A DNA stretch of 64,000 bases. It comes from Lysinibacillus fusiformis. GTDB lineage: Bacteria > Bacillota > Bacilli > Bacillales_A > Planococcaceae. Position 1 is the stretch's first letter. Each line of letters begins with the position of its first letter. The notes under the pieces were generated by a model. It had not been told where the DNA came from and did not search any database. It saw only the letters and a program-made list of their open reading frames with translations. The position numbers were made by a program, and so were the translations under genes. Below, piece by piece: positions 35,560 to 44,642 of this stretch. The DNA is taken from NCBI RefSeq assembly GCF_002845985.1, contig NZ_PDFK01000001.1, positions 372,001-436,000 of the forward strand, read 5' to 3'.

Positions 35560-36066
35560 TTAAAGTTGGAATCTCCAAAAATAGAGGGAGTTTGTTTCTT
35601 TATACAAGGCAGCTCCTGCTTTTTCTAAAACTCGATGGGATGCCACATTATCTTTTTCGGTATCTGCAATAACGTATTTTACATTTAGTTGATGAAGTAA
35701 CCAGTTTTGAAGAGCTATGATTGATTCTGTCATATAGCCCTGCCCCTGATAAGGAGGAAAAGTATAATACCCAATCACAACTTCCTCTTGGTCATTTGGC
35801 ATACCTTTTAGCATTATGCCACCAACAGCACAATTTTTCTCTTTTAACACAAGTAACCAGTTCGTATGCCAAAGATAGTTTTGCTCATCTTCTACGACTT
35901 TGGAAAGTCTAAAATACAATGCTTGTTTAAGCTCGCAATCTAAATGCCCCTCACCCATACTTAATGACAACTGCTTGGCCATTTGTTTCTCATGCTCTAT
36001 TAGTAATTTTAGATACTTGGCGTTTAAAGGAATTAATCTTATTCTTTCTGTCTGTAATTCTACCAT
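35560..36066 (-). CDS. GNAT acetyltransferase, RimJ/RimL-like
   Basis: 168 residues. N-terminus TERIRLIPLNAKYLKLLIEHE is typical of RimJ/RimL-type acetyltransferases. The acetyl-CoA loop is FPPYQGQGYMTESIIALQNWL and the end ADTEKDNVASHRVLEKAGA is the usual N-x-x-S-x-R-V-L-E-K-x-G motif. Acceptor unknown. TAGGAGA precedes the ATG. Single gene. Confidence 0.82.
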   Translation of the reverse strand: MVELQTERIRLIPLNAKYLKLLIEHEKQMAKQLSLSMGEGHLDCELKQALYFRLSKVVEDEQNYLWHTNWLLVLKEKNCAVGGIMLKGMPNDQEEVVIGYYTFPPYQGQGYMTESIIALQNWLLHQLNVKYVIADTEKDNVASHRVLEKAGAALYKETNSLYFWRFQL

Positions 36067-36203
36067 GTTGTTCTCCTAACATAATTTAATTGATACTAAA
36101 CTACAATTAGGTATATGTTATTGGCAGCGTCTCCCGTTCCATTAAATTCAAAAATCTCTCTTTGTATATCGACTATAACGACATAATTTAAATGCTGTAA
36201 AAG

Positions 36204-36237
36204 ACAAAACAGTGAACCCACCTGTGTGAATTCACTG
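36204..36237 (-). terminator. Intrinsic terminator after yqkE
   Basis: A 7-bp stem (36210-36216 with 36231-36237), loop 14 bases, U-rich tail on the minus strand. It ends the thiolase-yqkE unit. Confidence 0.65.
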
Positions 36238-36245
36238 CTTTATTT

Positions 36246-36512
36246 TTAAAATTTAGAGCCTTTATCGCCGTATTCGTTTAGTAATTCTTCAAACGATTTA
36301 TTTTTTTCACGTTGTTTGCGTTCAAACGCTAATTTTGCTTGACGTTCTTCCTCTGCCGCCTGCTCTTTAGCAGTTAAATCTTGCTTCGCCGCTTTTAATT
36401 TTGCGAGCACATCGCCGCCAAGCTGATCCGCTAATGTGACCGCCTCTTGCTTAGGTAGGCTAGCTGTCATGCTATTGTCAGTGCGTTGCTGCTGTTTTCG
36501 TTTCTTTCCCAT
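36246..36512 (-). CDS. yqkE: YqkE-like small charged protein (DUF3886)
   Basis: 88 residues from the ATG at 36512 (GKKRKQQQR). Lys/Glu/Gln-rich and likely one long helix or coiled coil over residues 40-75, ending REKNKSFEELLNEYG, the conserved end of B. subtilis YqkE. Function unknown. AAGGTGA precedes the ATG. It lies 22 bp downstream of the thiolase gene and is likely co-transcribed. In B. subtilis it sits between yqkD and yqkF, as it does here apart from inserted genes. Confidence 0.8.
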   Translation of the reverse strand: MGKKRKQQQRTDNSMTASLPKQEAVTLADQLGGDVLAKLKAAKQDLTAKEQAAEEERQAKLAFERKQREKNKSFEELLNEYGDKGSKF

Positions 36513-36534
36513 TACATTCACCTTCTTATTGATA

Positions 36535-37719
36535 TCAAGGGCGCTTTACAACAGTTGCTACGCCTTGTCCCCCACCGATACATAATGTGGCTAAGCCCGT
36601 TTTTGCGTCACGCTTTTCCATTTCATGCAATAGCGTCACTAAAATACGAGCACCACTTGCACCGATTGGATGACCAAGAGCAATAGCACCCCCGTTAACA
36701 TTTAGTTTATCATGATTAAAGCTTAATTCACGATCTACAGCAATTGATTGTGCTGCAAATGCTTCATTTGCTTCAATTAAATCGATATCGTCTAAAGTTG
36801 TCTCTGCTTTTGTTAGTGCTTTTTGGACAGCTTTTACAGGACCTGTCCCCATAATAGCTGGATCGACACCTGCGCTAGCATTCGCTGTAATAATTGCCAT
36901 TGGTTGAATGCCTAACTTTTGTGCTTTTTCCTTTGACATCACCACAACTGCTGCTGCACCATCATTAATACCCGATGCGTTCGCTGCGGTAACGGAGCCA
37001 TCCTTTTTAAATGCTGGTCGTAGCTTAGCTAAGGACTCCGCTGTCACACCTGCTCGTGGAAATTCATCTTTATTGAAAAGAAGTGGCTCTCCCTTACGCT
37101 GTGGAATCTCGACAGCCACGATTTCATTTTCAAACTTGCCAACTGCAATCGCTGCCTCTGCACGTTGCTGAGAACGAGCCGCAAAAGCATCCTGCTCTTC
37201 TCGAGAAATTTGATACATATCACATAAATTTTCAGCGGTAATCCCCATATGATAATCATTAAAAGCACACCATAGGCCATCTTGAATCATTGTATCTACT
37301 ACCTTTTGATCGCCCATTCGGAAGCCTTCTCGTGCATTTTTTAAGACGTAAGGTGCTTGGCTCATATTTTCAAAGCCCCCCGCAACAACAATCTCAGCAT
37401 CTCCCGCTATAATCGCCTGTGTGGCTAAATGAACAGCCTTTAAACCCGATCCACATACTTTATTAATTGTTAATGCTGATACCTCGTGAGGTAACCCCGC
37501 TTTAATTGCCGCTTGACGAGCTGGGTTTTGTCCAAGCCCTGCCGCTAAGACATTCCCCATAATGACCTCATCTACTTGTTCTCCTGCTACACCTGCACGT
37601 GCTAACGCCTCTTTAATGACAATGCTACCTAACGTTGTCGCTGGTACGTCTTTTAATGTCCCCTGAAATGAGCCTATCGCTGTACGCACAGCACTCACGA
37701 TTACTACCTCGTTTGTCAT
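36535..37719 (-). CDS. Acetyl-CoA C-acetyltransferase (thiolase)
   Basis: 394 residues from the ATG at 37719. Nucleophile Cys89 in [11 protein letters not shown]; His in [13 protein letters not shown]; second Cys in [11 protein letters not shown]. The full set of thiolase II residues suggests condensation or cleavage of acetoacetyl-CoA. GGGGAG is seven bases from this ATG. Not flanked by other fatty-acid genes, so the pathway is open. It is an insertion into the yqkD-yqkE order of B. subtilis. Confidence 0.93.
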   Translation of the reverse strand: MTNEVVIVSAVRTAIGSFQGTLKDVPATTLGSIVIKEALARAGVAGEQVDEVIMGNVLAAGLGQNPARQAAIKAGLPHEVSALTINKVCGSGLKAVHLATQAIIAGDAEIVVAGGFENMSQAPYVLKNAREGFRMGDQKVVDTMIQDGLWCAFNDYHMGITAENLCDMYQISREEQDAFAARSQQRAEAAIAVGKFENEIVAVEIPQRKGEPLLFNKDEFPRAGVTAESLAKLRPAFKKDGSVTAANASGINDGAAAVVVMSKEKAQKLGIQPMAIITANASAGVDPAIMGTGPVKAVQKALTKAETTLDDIDLIEANEAFAAQSIAVDRELSFNHDKLNVNGGAIALGHPIGASGARILVTLLHEMEKRDAKTGLATLCIGGGQGVATVVKRP

Positions 37720-37923
37720 AATCATTCTCCCCTTTTCCCCGTTCAAAAATCAACACTGCATGCATATGCTACTAGCAGATATGTATATTTTAACAAATAT
37801 TTTGACGATTTTCGATAATAGAAATAATCGCAGTTTTGCCAAAGATATTGTAAAATGTTGACGTGTTTTAAACAATCTTAGTTGGGAACATTACAAATAA
37901 GAAACAGCATGTGGAGGTGTTTT

Positions 37924-38898
37924 ATGATGAAAAAGAAGATGCTTTTATTCTCTGGTATTACAACAACGCTAGCCGCAGCTGCAACAGGTCTGTTCGGCTT
38001 CGCGCTTTCCAATAAATTAATGTATATCCAACAAAAAGACCCGGAGTTTGTTCGAGAACGAGAAACGACTGCCAAGCGCTTTGATGAAGCTTGGTACAAT
38101 AATAACTTGAAATGTGAACTCAATATTGATTCTCCTAATGGCTACTCAATTCGAGGCATTATGTTTCAGCCTTTGCAAACTAATAACACCATCATCATTT
38201 GTCACGGTGTCACTGAAAATAAAATAAATTCCGTAAAATATGCTCGATTATTTGAAAGACTTGGCTATAATTCAGTTATTTTTGACCATCGTCGTCATGG
38301 TGAATCTGGGGGCAAAACAACGAGTTATGGCTACTATGAAAAAAATGATCTTGATGCAGTAGTAAAGACAGTGAAAGCCATGATTGGTGAAGACGCTATC
38401 CTTGGGATTCACGGTGAATCCATGGGGGCAGCAACTATGCTACTTTATGCTGGAACAGTGGAAGATGGTGCTGATTTCTATATTTCAGACTGTGCGTTCT
38501 CCGATTTTTCCATGTTGTTGAAGCAAATCGCCAAAACCGAATTTAAATATGGCTCCATTATTCCCATTCGCTTTGCCGATTTCTTTGTCCGCCTCAGAGA
38601 TGGCTACTCCTTCAAAAGTGTAACACCTGCTGAAGCCGTGACACATATTGAAAAACCAGTACTCTTTATTCACAGTATTCCTGATACATTTATTCCAGCG
38701 TCGATGTCACTAGATCTCTACAATAAAAAAGCAGGTCCCAAAAAATTAAAACTTTTTGACACTGGGGCACATGCACAGTCCTTTAATGAAAATATGGATG
38801 AATATGAGGATTTAATTCATGATTTTTTAGAAAGTTTTATTTACCAAAAAATCAATCCCGAGTCTTCCTCCTCCAATGTCATTCCATTCCATTTTTAG
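37924..38898 (+). CDS. yqkD: Alpha/beta hydrolase (YqkD-like)
   Basis: 324 residues. An N-terminal membrane anchor lies at about 5-30. The hydrolase core has TIIICHGVTENKINSVKYAR, the strand VIFDHRRHGESGGKTTSYGY, nucleophile elbow GIHGESMGAAT, and late Asp and His (IPDTFIP, DTGAHAQSF). Close to B. subtilis YqkD. Probably an esterase or peptidase-like enzyme held at the membrane; substrate unknown. GGAGG is six bases from the first ATG of a pair. Confidence 0.88.
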   Translation: MMKKKMLLFSGITTTLAAAATGLFGFALSNKLMYIQQKDPEFVRERETTAKRFDEAWYNNNLKCELNIDSPNGYSIRGIMFQPLQTNNTIIICHGVTENKINSVKYARLFERLGYNSVIFDHRRHGESGGKTTSYGYYEKNDLDAVVKTVKAMIGEDAILGIHGESMGAATMLLYAGTVEDGADFYISDCAFSDFSMLLKQIAKTEFKYGSIIPIRFADFFVRLRDGYSFKSVTPAEAVTHIEKPVLFIHSIPDTFIPASMSLDLYNKKAGPKKLKLFDTGAHAQSFNENMDEYEDLIHDFLESFIYQKINPESSSSNVIPFHF

Positions 38899-38943
38899 CA
38901 CACATGAAAAAAAGATCATGTCAAAGGCAGAAAAAGCAACTTT

Positions 38944-39102
38944 GCAAGGTGAGAGGTTGATTTCCGTTCCGCCAGCGCCCTTTCCAGGGGGCGTCCGATG
39001 AGCCGCTTCACTCACTTACGCTCGCTCCAGGGTCTCATCTGTGACGCTAATCCCCTAGGAGTGACGCTGGCTCCACTCCAATCAACCATTCTGCAAAGTG
39101 TC
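38944..39102 (-). repeat. Intergenic repeat A, copy 2
   Basis: About 159 bp, reverse orientation relative to copy 1 (35340-35475). It keeps a 22-bp segment with direct repeats AGCGTCAC that copy 1 lacks. GC-rich arms (CGCCC with GGGGGCG) can fold. Ends share GACACTTT and CCTTGC with copy 1. It lies after yqkD and before repeat B. No coding capacity that I trust. Confidence 0.85.
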
Positions 39103-39272
39103 TTTACTTTTTTTCATAGTAATATAGCGATTAAATAGCCCATTATTTTTAGAGGGAATAAGCTCTTATTTTCAATGTGGGGAAGTGATGTGTGACAACA
39201 CCTCTCCATAAAGAGTAGTGAAGACCTTCGCCTTATTTGAAAACCTTTGCTAAAAAGGTAATACTTTTGTAG

Positions 39273-39419
39273 GTTGGAGTGGAAGGCTACTTGACTCCCG
39301 TGGGATAACGAGACAGGCGAGCCTCTAAACGGAGCGATAGCGGAGGAAGCGGCTCGGGACGCTTGCCCACAGGAAAGCAAGTAGCCTGCAAGGGAAATCC
39401 ATTTCTACCTTCCAATTGA
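39273..39419. repeat. Intergenic repeat B with terminal inverted repeats
   Basis: About 147 bp. Inner inverted repeats GGCTACTTG (39285-39293) and CAAGTAGCC (39378-39386), with outer TGGAAGG/CCTTCCA arms. Internal motifs such as GGAGCGATAGCGGAGGAAGC, then GGCTCGGGACGC, are of the kind scattered between genes of Bacillaceae and Lysinibacillus. It has no similarity that I can see to repeat A beyond the GTGGAGTGGA-like edge. No transposase. Confidence 0.75.
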
Positions 39420-39442
39420 CTGTTTTGTTTTTCAACACTAAG

Positions 39443-39474
39443 AAAACCTTGCGGAATTATCTCCGCAAGGTTTT
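39443..39474 (-). terminator. Intrinsic terminator after luxS
   Basis: A 12-bp perfect stem (39443-39454 with 39463-39474), 8-base loop, U's on both sides. It lies nine bases past the luxS stop. Confidence 0.9.
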
Positions 39475-39482
39475 ATAAATGA

Positions 39483-39953
39483 TTATTCTCCAAAAACGAT
39501 ATGCCATTCATCTCGTTTTGCTAAAAATTCTTCAGCTAATGATTGTGCACCTTCCAAGCTATGGCTAGCAGCCCAGCCACACTGCACCTCATTGCATGCA
39601 GGAACAGCTGTTGCTTTTGTCACATCAATAAATGTTTTCTCTAAAATAGTTAATAATTCCTCATAATCATTATGATTAATCAGTGATACATAGAAGCCTG
39701 TTTGGCAACCCATTGGACTAAAATCAACAATGTGATCAGAGTAGTTACGAATAATGTCAGCAGATAAATGCTCTAAAGAATGTAAGGCAGGCATATCCAT
39801 ATGCTCTTTATTTGGCTGTTTAAAGCGAATATCATATTTGTACACTTCGTCGCCATTTTGACCCGTTTTAACACCAGCTAAACGAACATAAGGTGCCTTT
39901 ACTTTTGTATGATCCAGATCAAAGCTTTCTACATTTGTCTTTTCTTTTTGCAT
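39483..39953 (-). CDS. luxS: S-ribosylhomocysteine lyase
   Basis: 156 residues. Metal site HSLEH (about 62-66) and a later Cys in CGWAASH; conserved [16 protein letters not shown] segment as [13 protein letters not shown], and CNEVQCG. It converts S-ribosylhomocysteine to homocysteine and the AI-2 precursor. AAGGGG is nine bases from the ATG. Monocistronic, with repeats A and B on its downstream side. Confidence 0.95.
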   Translation of the reverse strand: MQKEKTNVESFDLDHTKVKAPYVRLAGVKTGQNGDEVYKYDIRFKQPNKEHMDMPALHSLEHLSADIIRNYSDHIVDFSPMGCQTGFYVSLINHNDYEELLTILEKTFIDVTKATAVPACNEVQCGWAASHSLEGAQSLAEEFLAKRDEWHIVFGE

Positions 39954-40050
39954 AATACATAACCCCTTTCCGTATGGTAATTCTATTATACATAGTTTCC
40001 CGATAGAATTATATGATTTTCAAGAATTTTTTAAATACTGTAAAAAATAT

Positions 40051-40083
40051 AAAAAAAACAACTAGTTAAGTTTGAACTAGTTG
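40051..40083 (-). terminator. Intrinsic terminator after yneF
   Basis: A 9-bp perfect stem (40059-40067 with 40075-40083), 7-base loop, and eight U's on the minus strand. Confidence 0.9.
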
Positions 40084-40098
40084 CTCTCATCATTCCGA

Positions 40099-40317
40099 TT
40101 ACTTTTGGAATTTATTCATTTGTGCCATCATTTGACGTACTTGCTTTTCAGACGGCGTACGACCCATTTGTGCCATCATCATACGAATCATTTGCTCATT
40201 AATAGGTGGGTTTTCTTTTAAATATTTCATCATAGCTTGACGAGCGAAATAGAAACCAAGTGCCGCTCCCGCTGCTAATGCGATAATTACGATAATAATC
40301 CAGCCCCATGTAGGCAT
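40099..40317 (-). CDS. yneF: UPF0154 membrane protein YneF
   Basis: 72 residues, the same length as B. subtilis YneF. One N-terminal helix (WGWIIIVIIALAAGAALGFYF) then a conserved cytosolic part: MMKYLKENPPINEQMIRMMM and GRTPSEKQVRQMMAQM. Function unknown. The ATG at 40317 is eight bases from GGAGG; a longer version to 40362 is rejected. It follows sirA, 98 bp downstream. Confidence 0.92.
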   Translation of the reverse strand: MPTWGWIIIVIIALAAGAALGFYFARQAMMKYLKENPPINEQMIRMMMAQMGRTPSEKQVRQMMAQMNKFQK

Positions 40318-40415
40318 ACAACCAACCTCCTCCACTACAATATACCGAGAAAAACTCTCCACGCACCATTATACACCAAATGATAGCGTGTTACTATATA
40401 TTGTAGTGAATTTTC

Positions 40416-40841
40416 CTAGTGCATTGTATACTTCATCGGCTTTAACCACCCACACTCATTATCCTGTTTATTAAAAGCAATAAACCGTTCACTCATTTTG
40501 GCAAGCATTTGAAATAAATCTAAATCTAACATTCGCGAACCTTCACAATAAACACAAATTTTACGATCGACCAAATAAATAGCCATTTTGCCTTTTATCG
40601 GATGTTCTAAAAACAAAGCATTGCGGGCTCTTTCTAAATGTGCATATTTGGAATCAAGTTGATGTTCCAACATCGCTGCAATTTCTTCAAAACGAACAGA
40701 TTCACATATATATGCAAGCTCTTTTAAGGATTTCTCGTTGGCGTCTTCACAGCCTTGCATCATCTCTAACAACTTACGCTCTCTGCCAAAAATAAATGTT
40801 AAATGCTCTTCTTTTATCTTATATATAGAATAGGTTCTCAC
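40416..40841 (-). CDS. sirA: Sporulation inhibitor of replication SirA
   Basis: 141 residues from a GTG start. N-terminal TYSIYKIKEEHLTFIFGRERKLLEM and C-terminal FIAFNKQDNECGWLKPMK align with B. subtilis SirA (YneE), which binds DnaA domain I and blocks new replication rounds on entry to sporulation. The middle is divergent. The GTG is seven bases from GGAGG. Upstream lies a Spo0A-type promoter (40876-40942). Order tkt-(lia insert)-sirA-yneF matches B. subtilis. Confidence 0.85.
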   Translation of the reverse strand: MRTYSIYKIKEEHLTFIFGRERKLLEMMQGCEDANEKSLKELAYICESVRFEEIAAMLEHQLDSKYAHLERARNALFLEHPIKGKMAIYLVDRKICVYCEGSRMLDLDLFQMLAKMSERFIAFNKQDNECGWLKPMKYTMH

Positions 40842-40875
40842 CAGAAATCCTCCTTCGCTCAGTTTCTTTTCCATA

Positions 40876-40942
40876 AGTATAGCTCATCCAACCTTGTTAA
40901 TTTGTCAAACGAAGGAAGGATCTATCTTCTATTTTTGTCGAA
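40876..40942 (-). promoter_or_regulatory. Predicted Spo0A-activated sigma-A promoter of sirA
   Basis: On the minus strand: TTGACA (40903-40908), an over-long 21-bp spacer, TATACT (40876-40881). A 0A-box-like TTTGTCAAA (40901-40909, plus strand) covers the -35, and a better 0A box TTTGTCGAA lies at 40934-40942, 33 bp (about three turns) further up. Near-consensus hexamers with an over-long spacer and 0A boxes over the -35 are the layout of the Spo0A-activated B. subtilis spoIIG promoter. Confidence 0.7.
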
Positions 40943-41116
40943 AAAATTCTAGTTTCGCATCTATAAATGACTTTATGACAAATGGTATTTTTTGATAAAA
41001 CAAAATAGTTATTTTCCAAAAACAAGAAAAAACAGCTCGTTTTATACGCCAAAAACCCACTTTCGTTACAGCTTAGATGGTTCTCAGCCTCAAGACCTAG
41101 ATCAAAATCAATTTCG

Positions 41117-41143
41117 AGTCCGTTTTAGACAATCTTGTATAGA
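41117..41143 (+). promoter_or_regulatory. Candidate promoter/LiaR target of the lia operon
   Basis: A -10-like TATAGA (41138-41143) has no good -35 at 17 bp, as expected for an activator-dependent promoter. Just upstream is an imperfect inverted repeat, AGTC-N7-GACA (41117-41131), which could be the LiaR site. Proposed from position only. Confidence 0.3.
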
Positions 41144-41180
41144 GGTAACATAAAGGTACAAACGAAAGGAGCTAAAACAA

Positions 41181-41537
41181 ATGAAAAAATTTCTTTTACT
41201 AACTGGAGGCGTCATCGCAGCATGTGTTGCACTTGCCTTAATAGGACCACTGGCAGGTTTACTATTCTCCGGATTATTTGTAGCACTAGGCATGCATTTC
41301 TACATGGCAAGCAAATCAACATTCGGTAAAATTTTCTGGTTTACAGTTGGTCTAATCGGTGTTCTATCAGCAGTGTCTAACATTCCAGCAATGATCGGTC
41401 TTGCAGCTATCGCTATTATCTATGTCATCTATAAAAAATGGAATGGCGAAGATGTAAAAATCCCTACAATCGAAGGGAAAAAAGAAGAAGATCCGTTTAC
41501 AAACTTTGAAAAAGAATGGTCAAACTTAACAAAATAA
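41181..41537 (+). CDS. LiaI-like small membrane protein
   Basis: 118 residues: two or three hydrophobic segments in residues 5-85 (FLLLTGGVIAACVALALIGP, LAGLLFSGLFVALGMHFYM, then IFWFTVGLIGVLSA and IGLAAIAIIYVIY) and a charged C-terminal tail. Similar proteins stand first in lia/psp-type operons and recruit the PspA-like protein to the membrane (LiaI in B. subtilis, though that is somewhat different). AAAGGAG precedes the ATG. First gene of a five-gene operon. Confidence 0.65.
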   Translation: MKKFLLLTGGVIAACVALALIGPLAGLLFSGLFVALGMHFYMASKSTFGKIFWFTVGLIGVLSAVSNIPAMIGLAAIAIIYVIYKKWNGEDVKIPTIEGKKEEDPFTNFEKEWSNLTK

Positions 41538-41553
41538 AAAGGAGCGAAATTAA

Positions 41554-42192
41554 ATGAATTTATTTCAACGTTTTAGATATACAGTAGAGGCAGACTTACA
41601 TCAAATATTTGATAAAAAGGAACAAAAAAATCCGATTGCAATGTTAAATCAATACATTCGCGAGGCAGAAAAACAAACAGAACAAACAGGTAAATTATTA
41701 GAACGACAAGGGCAATTAAAAGAAAAGCTAGAGCAAGAATATAAGCAAAATGCTGAATTACTAGCTAAACGTGAAGCCCAACTAACATTGGCAACAACTA
41801 GTGGTGAACAGGATTTAATTGATTTCGCTACAGATGAAGTAACGGCTTACACAGCTCGTAATCATACACTACAAGCGAGCATTGAATCGAGTACACGTGA
41901 ATACTTCGAGCTAGAGCGTAAATTCGAAACAATGAAGCATAAAATTAAAGATATGAAAGTACGTCAATTACAGCTGATGGGAAAAGAAAATGTAACACGT
42001 GCTCACCATCAAATGGACGGCATGATTGCCAAAAACAATAAAACAAATTTTGAAGATTTAGAAGCCTATATCGATAAATTAGCTTACCAAATCGATAAAG
42101 ATCATGAGGTAACAACTTTCGAGGCAAGACTGGCAGAATTAGAAAAAAAAGCAGCAGAAGATCACTCACCACTGCTAATTGAAAATAAATAA
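41554..42192 (+). CDS. liaH: PspA/IM30-family protein (LiaH)
   Basis: 212 residues, almost all long helix/coiled coil. N-terminus FQRFRYTVEADLHQIFDKKE and NPIAMLNQYIREAEKQ is the PspA/IM30 start. These proteins form ESCRT-III-like oligomers on stressed membranes. 16 bp after the liaI-like gene, with AAAAAGGAG. Cytosolic/peripheral membrane. Confidence 0.88.
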   Translation: MNLFQRFRYTVEADLHQIFDKKEQKNPIAMLNQYIREAEKQTEQTGKLLERQGQLKEKLEQEYKQNAELLAKREAQLTLATTSGEQDLIDFATDEVTAYTARNHTLQASIESSTREYFELERKFETMKHKIKDMKVRQLQLMGKENVTRAHHQMDGMIAKNNKTNFEDLEAYIDKLAYQIDKDHEVTTFEARLAELEKKAAEDHSPLLIENK

Positions 42193-42304
42193 CATGTTAT
42201 AATGAAAGCAATGCGCCAACTTTATAAGGCGCATTCTTTCACGTTTAAAAATAGAGGGTCCCATTCCCTCTCTTATACTATTAGTAGAAGGAAGGGTGAC
42301 CCTC

Positions 42305-42988
42305 TTGCAAAATTTCACAACAAATAAGCTCACGTTTTGGGTACTATGCTTCTTTTTACTCGTCTTTGTAGAGCTTACTATTTTTAATAATGGCGGAGCC
42401 TTCTGTTTATTGATTGGGGCAGTACTTCTTTATTTAAGTTTTTCCAAAAAAGTTCGTTTTTTTAAATGGACAGGAATTTTCTTCATTGCTATTGCTTTGT
42501 TTACCATGTGGAGCCTACGTTTATTCGTCGTCATCATGCTCTTATATATGCTTTATCAATACCTACAACGAGAAAACGAACCAAAGGTAGTCGGTGCAGA
42601 GCTTTTTGAAAAGCTTCCTACAACTAAAAATGACTTGATTGGCACAATGCCAGCACCTACAGAAGCGTACAAATGGCAAGATGTACAAATTCAACGCCTT
42701 GCAGGAGATATTACGATTGATACAACACAAACAATCTTACCTGCTGGCACTAGTCTCATTACAATTCGCCAAGGGATCGGGAAAGTTCAAATCTATATTC
42801 CCTATGAAATCCCTTTCCGTTTACAGTATACGACGTTATTTGGTGAGCTTATCTGCTTACATAAGGGGCCACAACGCATCTTAAATGAAAGTATTACTTT
42901 CGCTGACGGCAACCCTGAGGATGCTAAACGCGTTTTAATTATTCATGTCGCAACCTGGCTGGGAGATTTGGAGGTGCTACGAAAATGA
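42305..42988 (+). CDS. liaF: LiaF-like negative regulator
   Basis: 227 residues from a TTG start. Three to four membrane helices are in residues 10-90, then a C-terminal domain (IQRLAGDITIDTTQTILPAG to GKVQIYIPYEIPFRLQYTTLFGEL) of the LiaF/DUF2154 type. LiaF holds LiaS off in the absence of envelope stress. The TTG at 42305 is eight bases from AAGGAAGGG; the GTG three codons earlier overlaps that site. Ends with a 4-bp overlap with liaS. Confidence 0.85.
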   Translation: MQNFTTNKLTFWVLCFFLLVFVELTIFNNGGAFCLLIGAVLLYLSFSKKVRFFKWTGIFFIAIALFTMWSLRLFVVIMLLYMLYQYLQRENEPKVVGAELFEKLPTTKNDLIGTMPAPTEAYKWQDVQIQRLAGDITIDTTQTILPAGTSLITIRQGIGKVQIYIPYEIPFRLQYTTLFGELICLHKGPQRILNESITFADGNPEDAKRVLIIHVATWLGDLEVLRK

Positions 42989-44025
42989 TTGCCTTTATCT
43001 CAAGATTGTTTACGCTATTTTTCATTTTAATGAGTGCTGTTTTCGGTCTGCTTGTGGCGGTATGGGGCAATCCGGATGAAAAAACATGGGAGCCATTGTG
43101 GCAGCAGACTTACGATAATATTCCGCTAGGAGGCATCATCGTAGTTAGCCTGTTTGTACTTAGCTTCCTGTTTGCTAGCTGGATCAGCATGACTGCTCGG
43201 GCACGAGAAGCTCAAGCAACACGCATTGTGAAGCAATTAATCGAGCCTGATTTTATTTTCCCTAAAAAACAAGCACTTCCGAAATCATTAAAAAAGGCAA
43301 TAGTTCAAACAAGTGAATTAATCGATACACAGCGAAAAAGCTTACAGCGACTCTCCAATGAACGGGCAGAAGCAAATGATAAAATTATTCAGGAGCGTAT
43401 TATTGCTGAACGCCAACGACTTGCTAGGGAATTGCATGATTCCGTATCACAGCAATTATTTGCGGCTTCTATGTTACTCTCAGCATTAACTGAAAATGAC
43501 GAAAATGCTACTAGCTTAAAACAGGTGGAAAAGATTGTTCAGCAGGCACAGCTAGAAATGCGCGCATTGCTGCTCCACTTACGACCTGTAGCTCTACACA
43601 ATAAAACGCTAGCACAAGGCTTAGAGGAATTGATTATTGAACTTCAACAAAAAGTTTATTTCCATATTGAATATGAGCTAGAGGAAATGGCCTTAACAAA
43701 AGCAGAAGAAGACCATTTATTCCGTATTGCACAGGAAGCCCTCTCTAACACGCTCCGTCATGCCAAAGCAAGTGAAGTGGAGTTACTGCTTGTTGCACGA
43801 GATGACTTAGCCATTTTACGAATTCAGGATAATGGGTTAGGCTTTGATGTGGAGGCCGATAAATCAACTTCGTACGGCTTACAAAATATAGCTGAACGAG
43901 CTGTTGAAATTGGCTGCACATACAAAATTGTGTCCGTACCTGAAGAAGGAACGATTGTGGAGGTTAAAATTCCGCTACAGAAGGAGGAGGTTCATGTCGA
44001 TGATACAAGTGCTCATAGTGGATGA
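42985..44025 (+). CDS. liaS: Sensor histidine kinase LiaS
   Basis: 346 residues. Two membrane helices (about 5-27, 48-70) with a very short external loop, the intramembrane-sensing type. HisKA_3 box [20 protein letters not shown] and HATPase with [17 protein letters not shown] and DNGLGFD, ending [10 protein letters not shown]. It senses envelope stress with LiaF and phosphorylates LiaR. Overlaps liaF by 4 bp and liaR by 32 bp. Confidence 0.9.
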   Translation: MIAFISRLFTLFFILMSAVFGLLVAVWGNPDEKTWEPLWQQTYDNIPLGGIIVVSLFVLSFLFASWISMTARAREAQATRIVKQLIEPDFIFPKKQALPKSLKKAIVQTSELIDTQRKSLQRLSNERAEANDKIIQERIIAERQRLARELHDSVSQQLFAASMLLSALTENDENATSLKQVEKIVQQAQLEMRALLLHLRPVALHNKTLAQGLEELIIELQQKVYFHIEYELEEMALTKAEEDHLFRIAQEALSNTLRHAKASEVELLLVARDDLAILRIQDNGLGFDVEADKSTSYGLQNIAERAVEIGCTYKIVSVPEEGTIVEVKIPLQKEEVHVDDTSAHSG

Positions 44026-44632
44026 TCATGAAATGGTACGGATTGGCGTTTCAGCCTATCTTTCAGCACAACCAGATATTACAGTTGTAGGTGAGGCTGA
44101 AAACGGCAAAGAGGCTGTGGAGCGTGCCCTTGCCCTAAGACCTGATATTATTTTAATGGATAATGTCATGCCCATCATGACAGGAGCAGAGGCAACAGCG
44201 GAAATTTTAACGGCATGGCCAGAGGCAAAAATCATGATGGTGACTAGTTTTTTAGATGACGATAAAGTCTACCCTGCTTTAGAGGCTGGTGCGGTAAGCT
44301 ATATTTTAAAAACTTCTAATGCTAAACAAATTGCCGATGCTATTCGTAAAACCATAGGTGGCGAAACAGTATTAGAGCCAGAAGTCACATCCAAAATGAT
44401 GCACCGTATGCGCCACGGTAATAATACGCCCCTTTACGAACAGCTCACTGACCGTGAAATGGAAGTATTATTGCTCATGGCAAAGGGTAAAGCCAATCAG
44501 GAAATCGCTGACGAACTATACATTGCCTTAAAGACCGTAAAAACACATGTTAGCAATATTTTAGCAAAGCTCGAAGTGCAAGATCGTACACAGGCTGTTG
44601 TCTATGCTTTTCAAAATGGCCTTGCTAAATAA
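43994..44632 (+). CDS. liaR: Response regulator LiaR
   Basis: 212 residues, NarL/FixJ family. Receiver with [16 protein letters not shown], phospho-acceptor Asp in [16 protein letters not shown], then LuxR-type [23 protein letters not shown] and [16 protein letters not shown]. The first ATG after the tandem AAGGAGGAGG is chosen; the ATG two codons later is equally possible. Last gene of the lia operon, followed by a terminator. Confidence 0.9.
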   Translation: MSMIQVLIVDDHEMVRIGVSAYLSAQPDITVVGEAENGKEAVERALALRPDIILMDNVMPIMTGAEATAEILTAWPEAKIMMVTSFLDDDKVYPALEAGAVSYILKTSNAKQIADAIRKTIGGETVLEPEVTSKMMHRMRHGNNTPLYEQLTDREMEVLLLMAKGKANQEIADELYIALKTVKTHVSNILAKLEVQDRTQAVVYAFQNGLAK

Positions 44633-44642
44633 ACACCTACAT

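Noticed and set aside
35409..35672. Plus-strand reading frame beginning with residues like HRTPPEKDAGGTE
   Set aside because: It begins inside repeat A copy 1, has no ribosome-binding site and runs antisense into a GNAT gene. The same peptide-like start recurs in copy 2, which shows that it is repeat-derived.
38827..39015. Minus-strand frame beginning with AAHRTPPGKGAGGTE
   Set aside because: Lies in repeat A copy 2 and runs into the yqkD 3' end antisense. A chance frame of the repeat.
39114..39380. Minus-strand 88-residue frame over repeat B
   Set aside because: Composed of repeat B sequence with low-complexity translation; no start signal.
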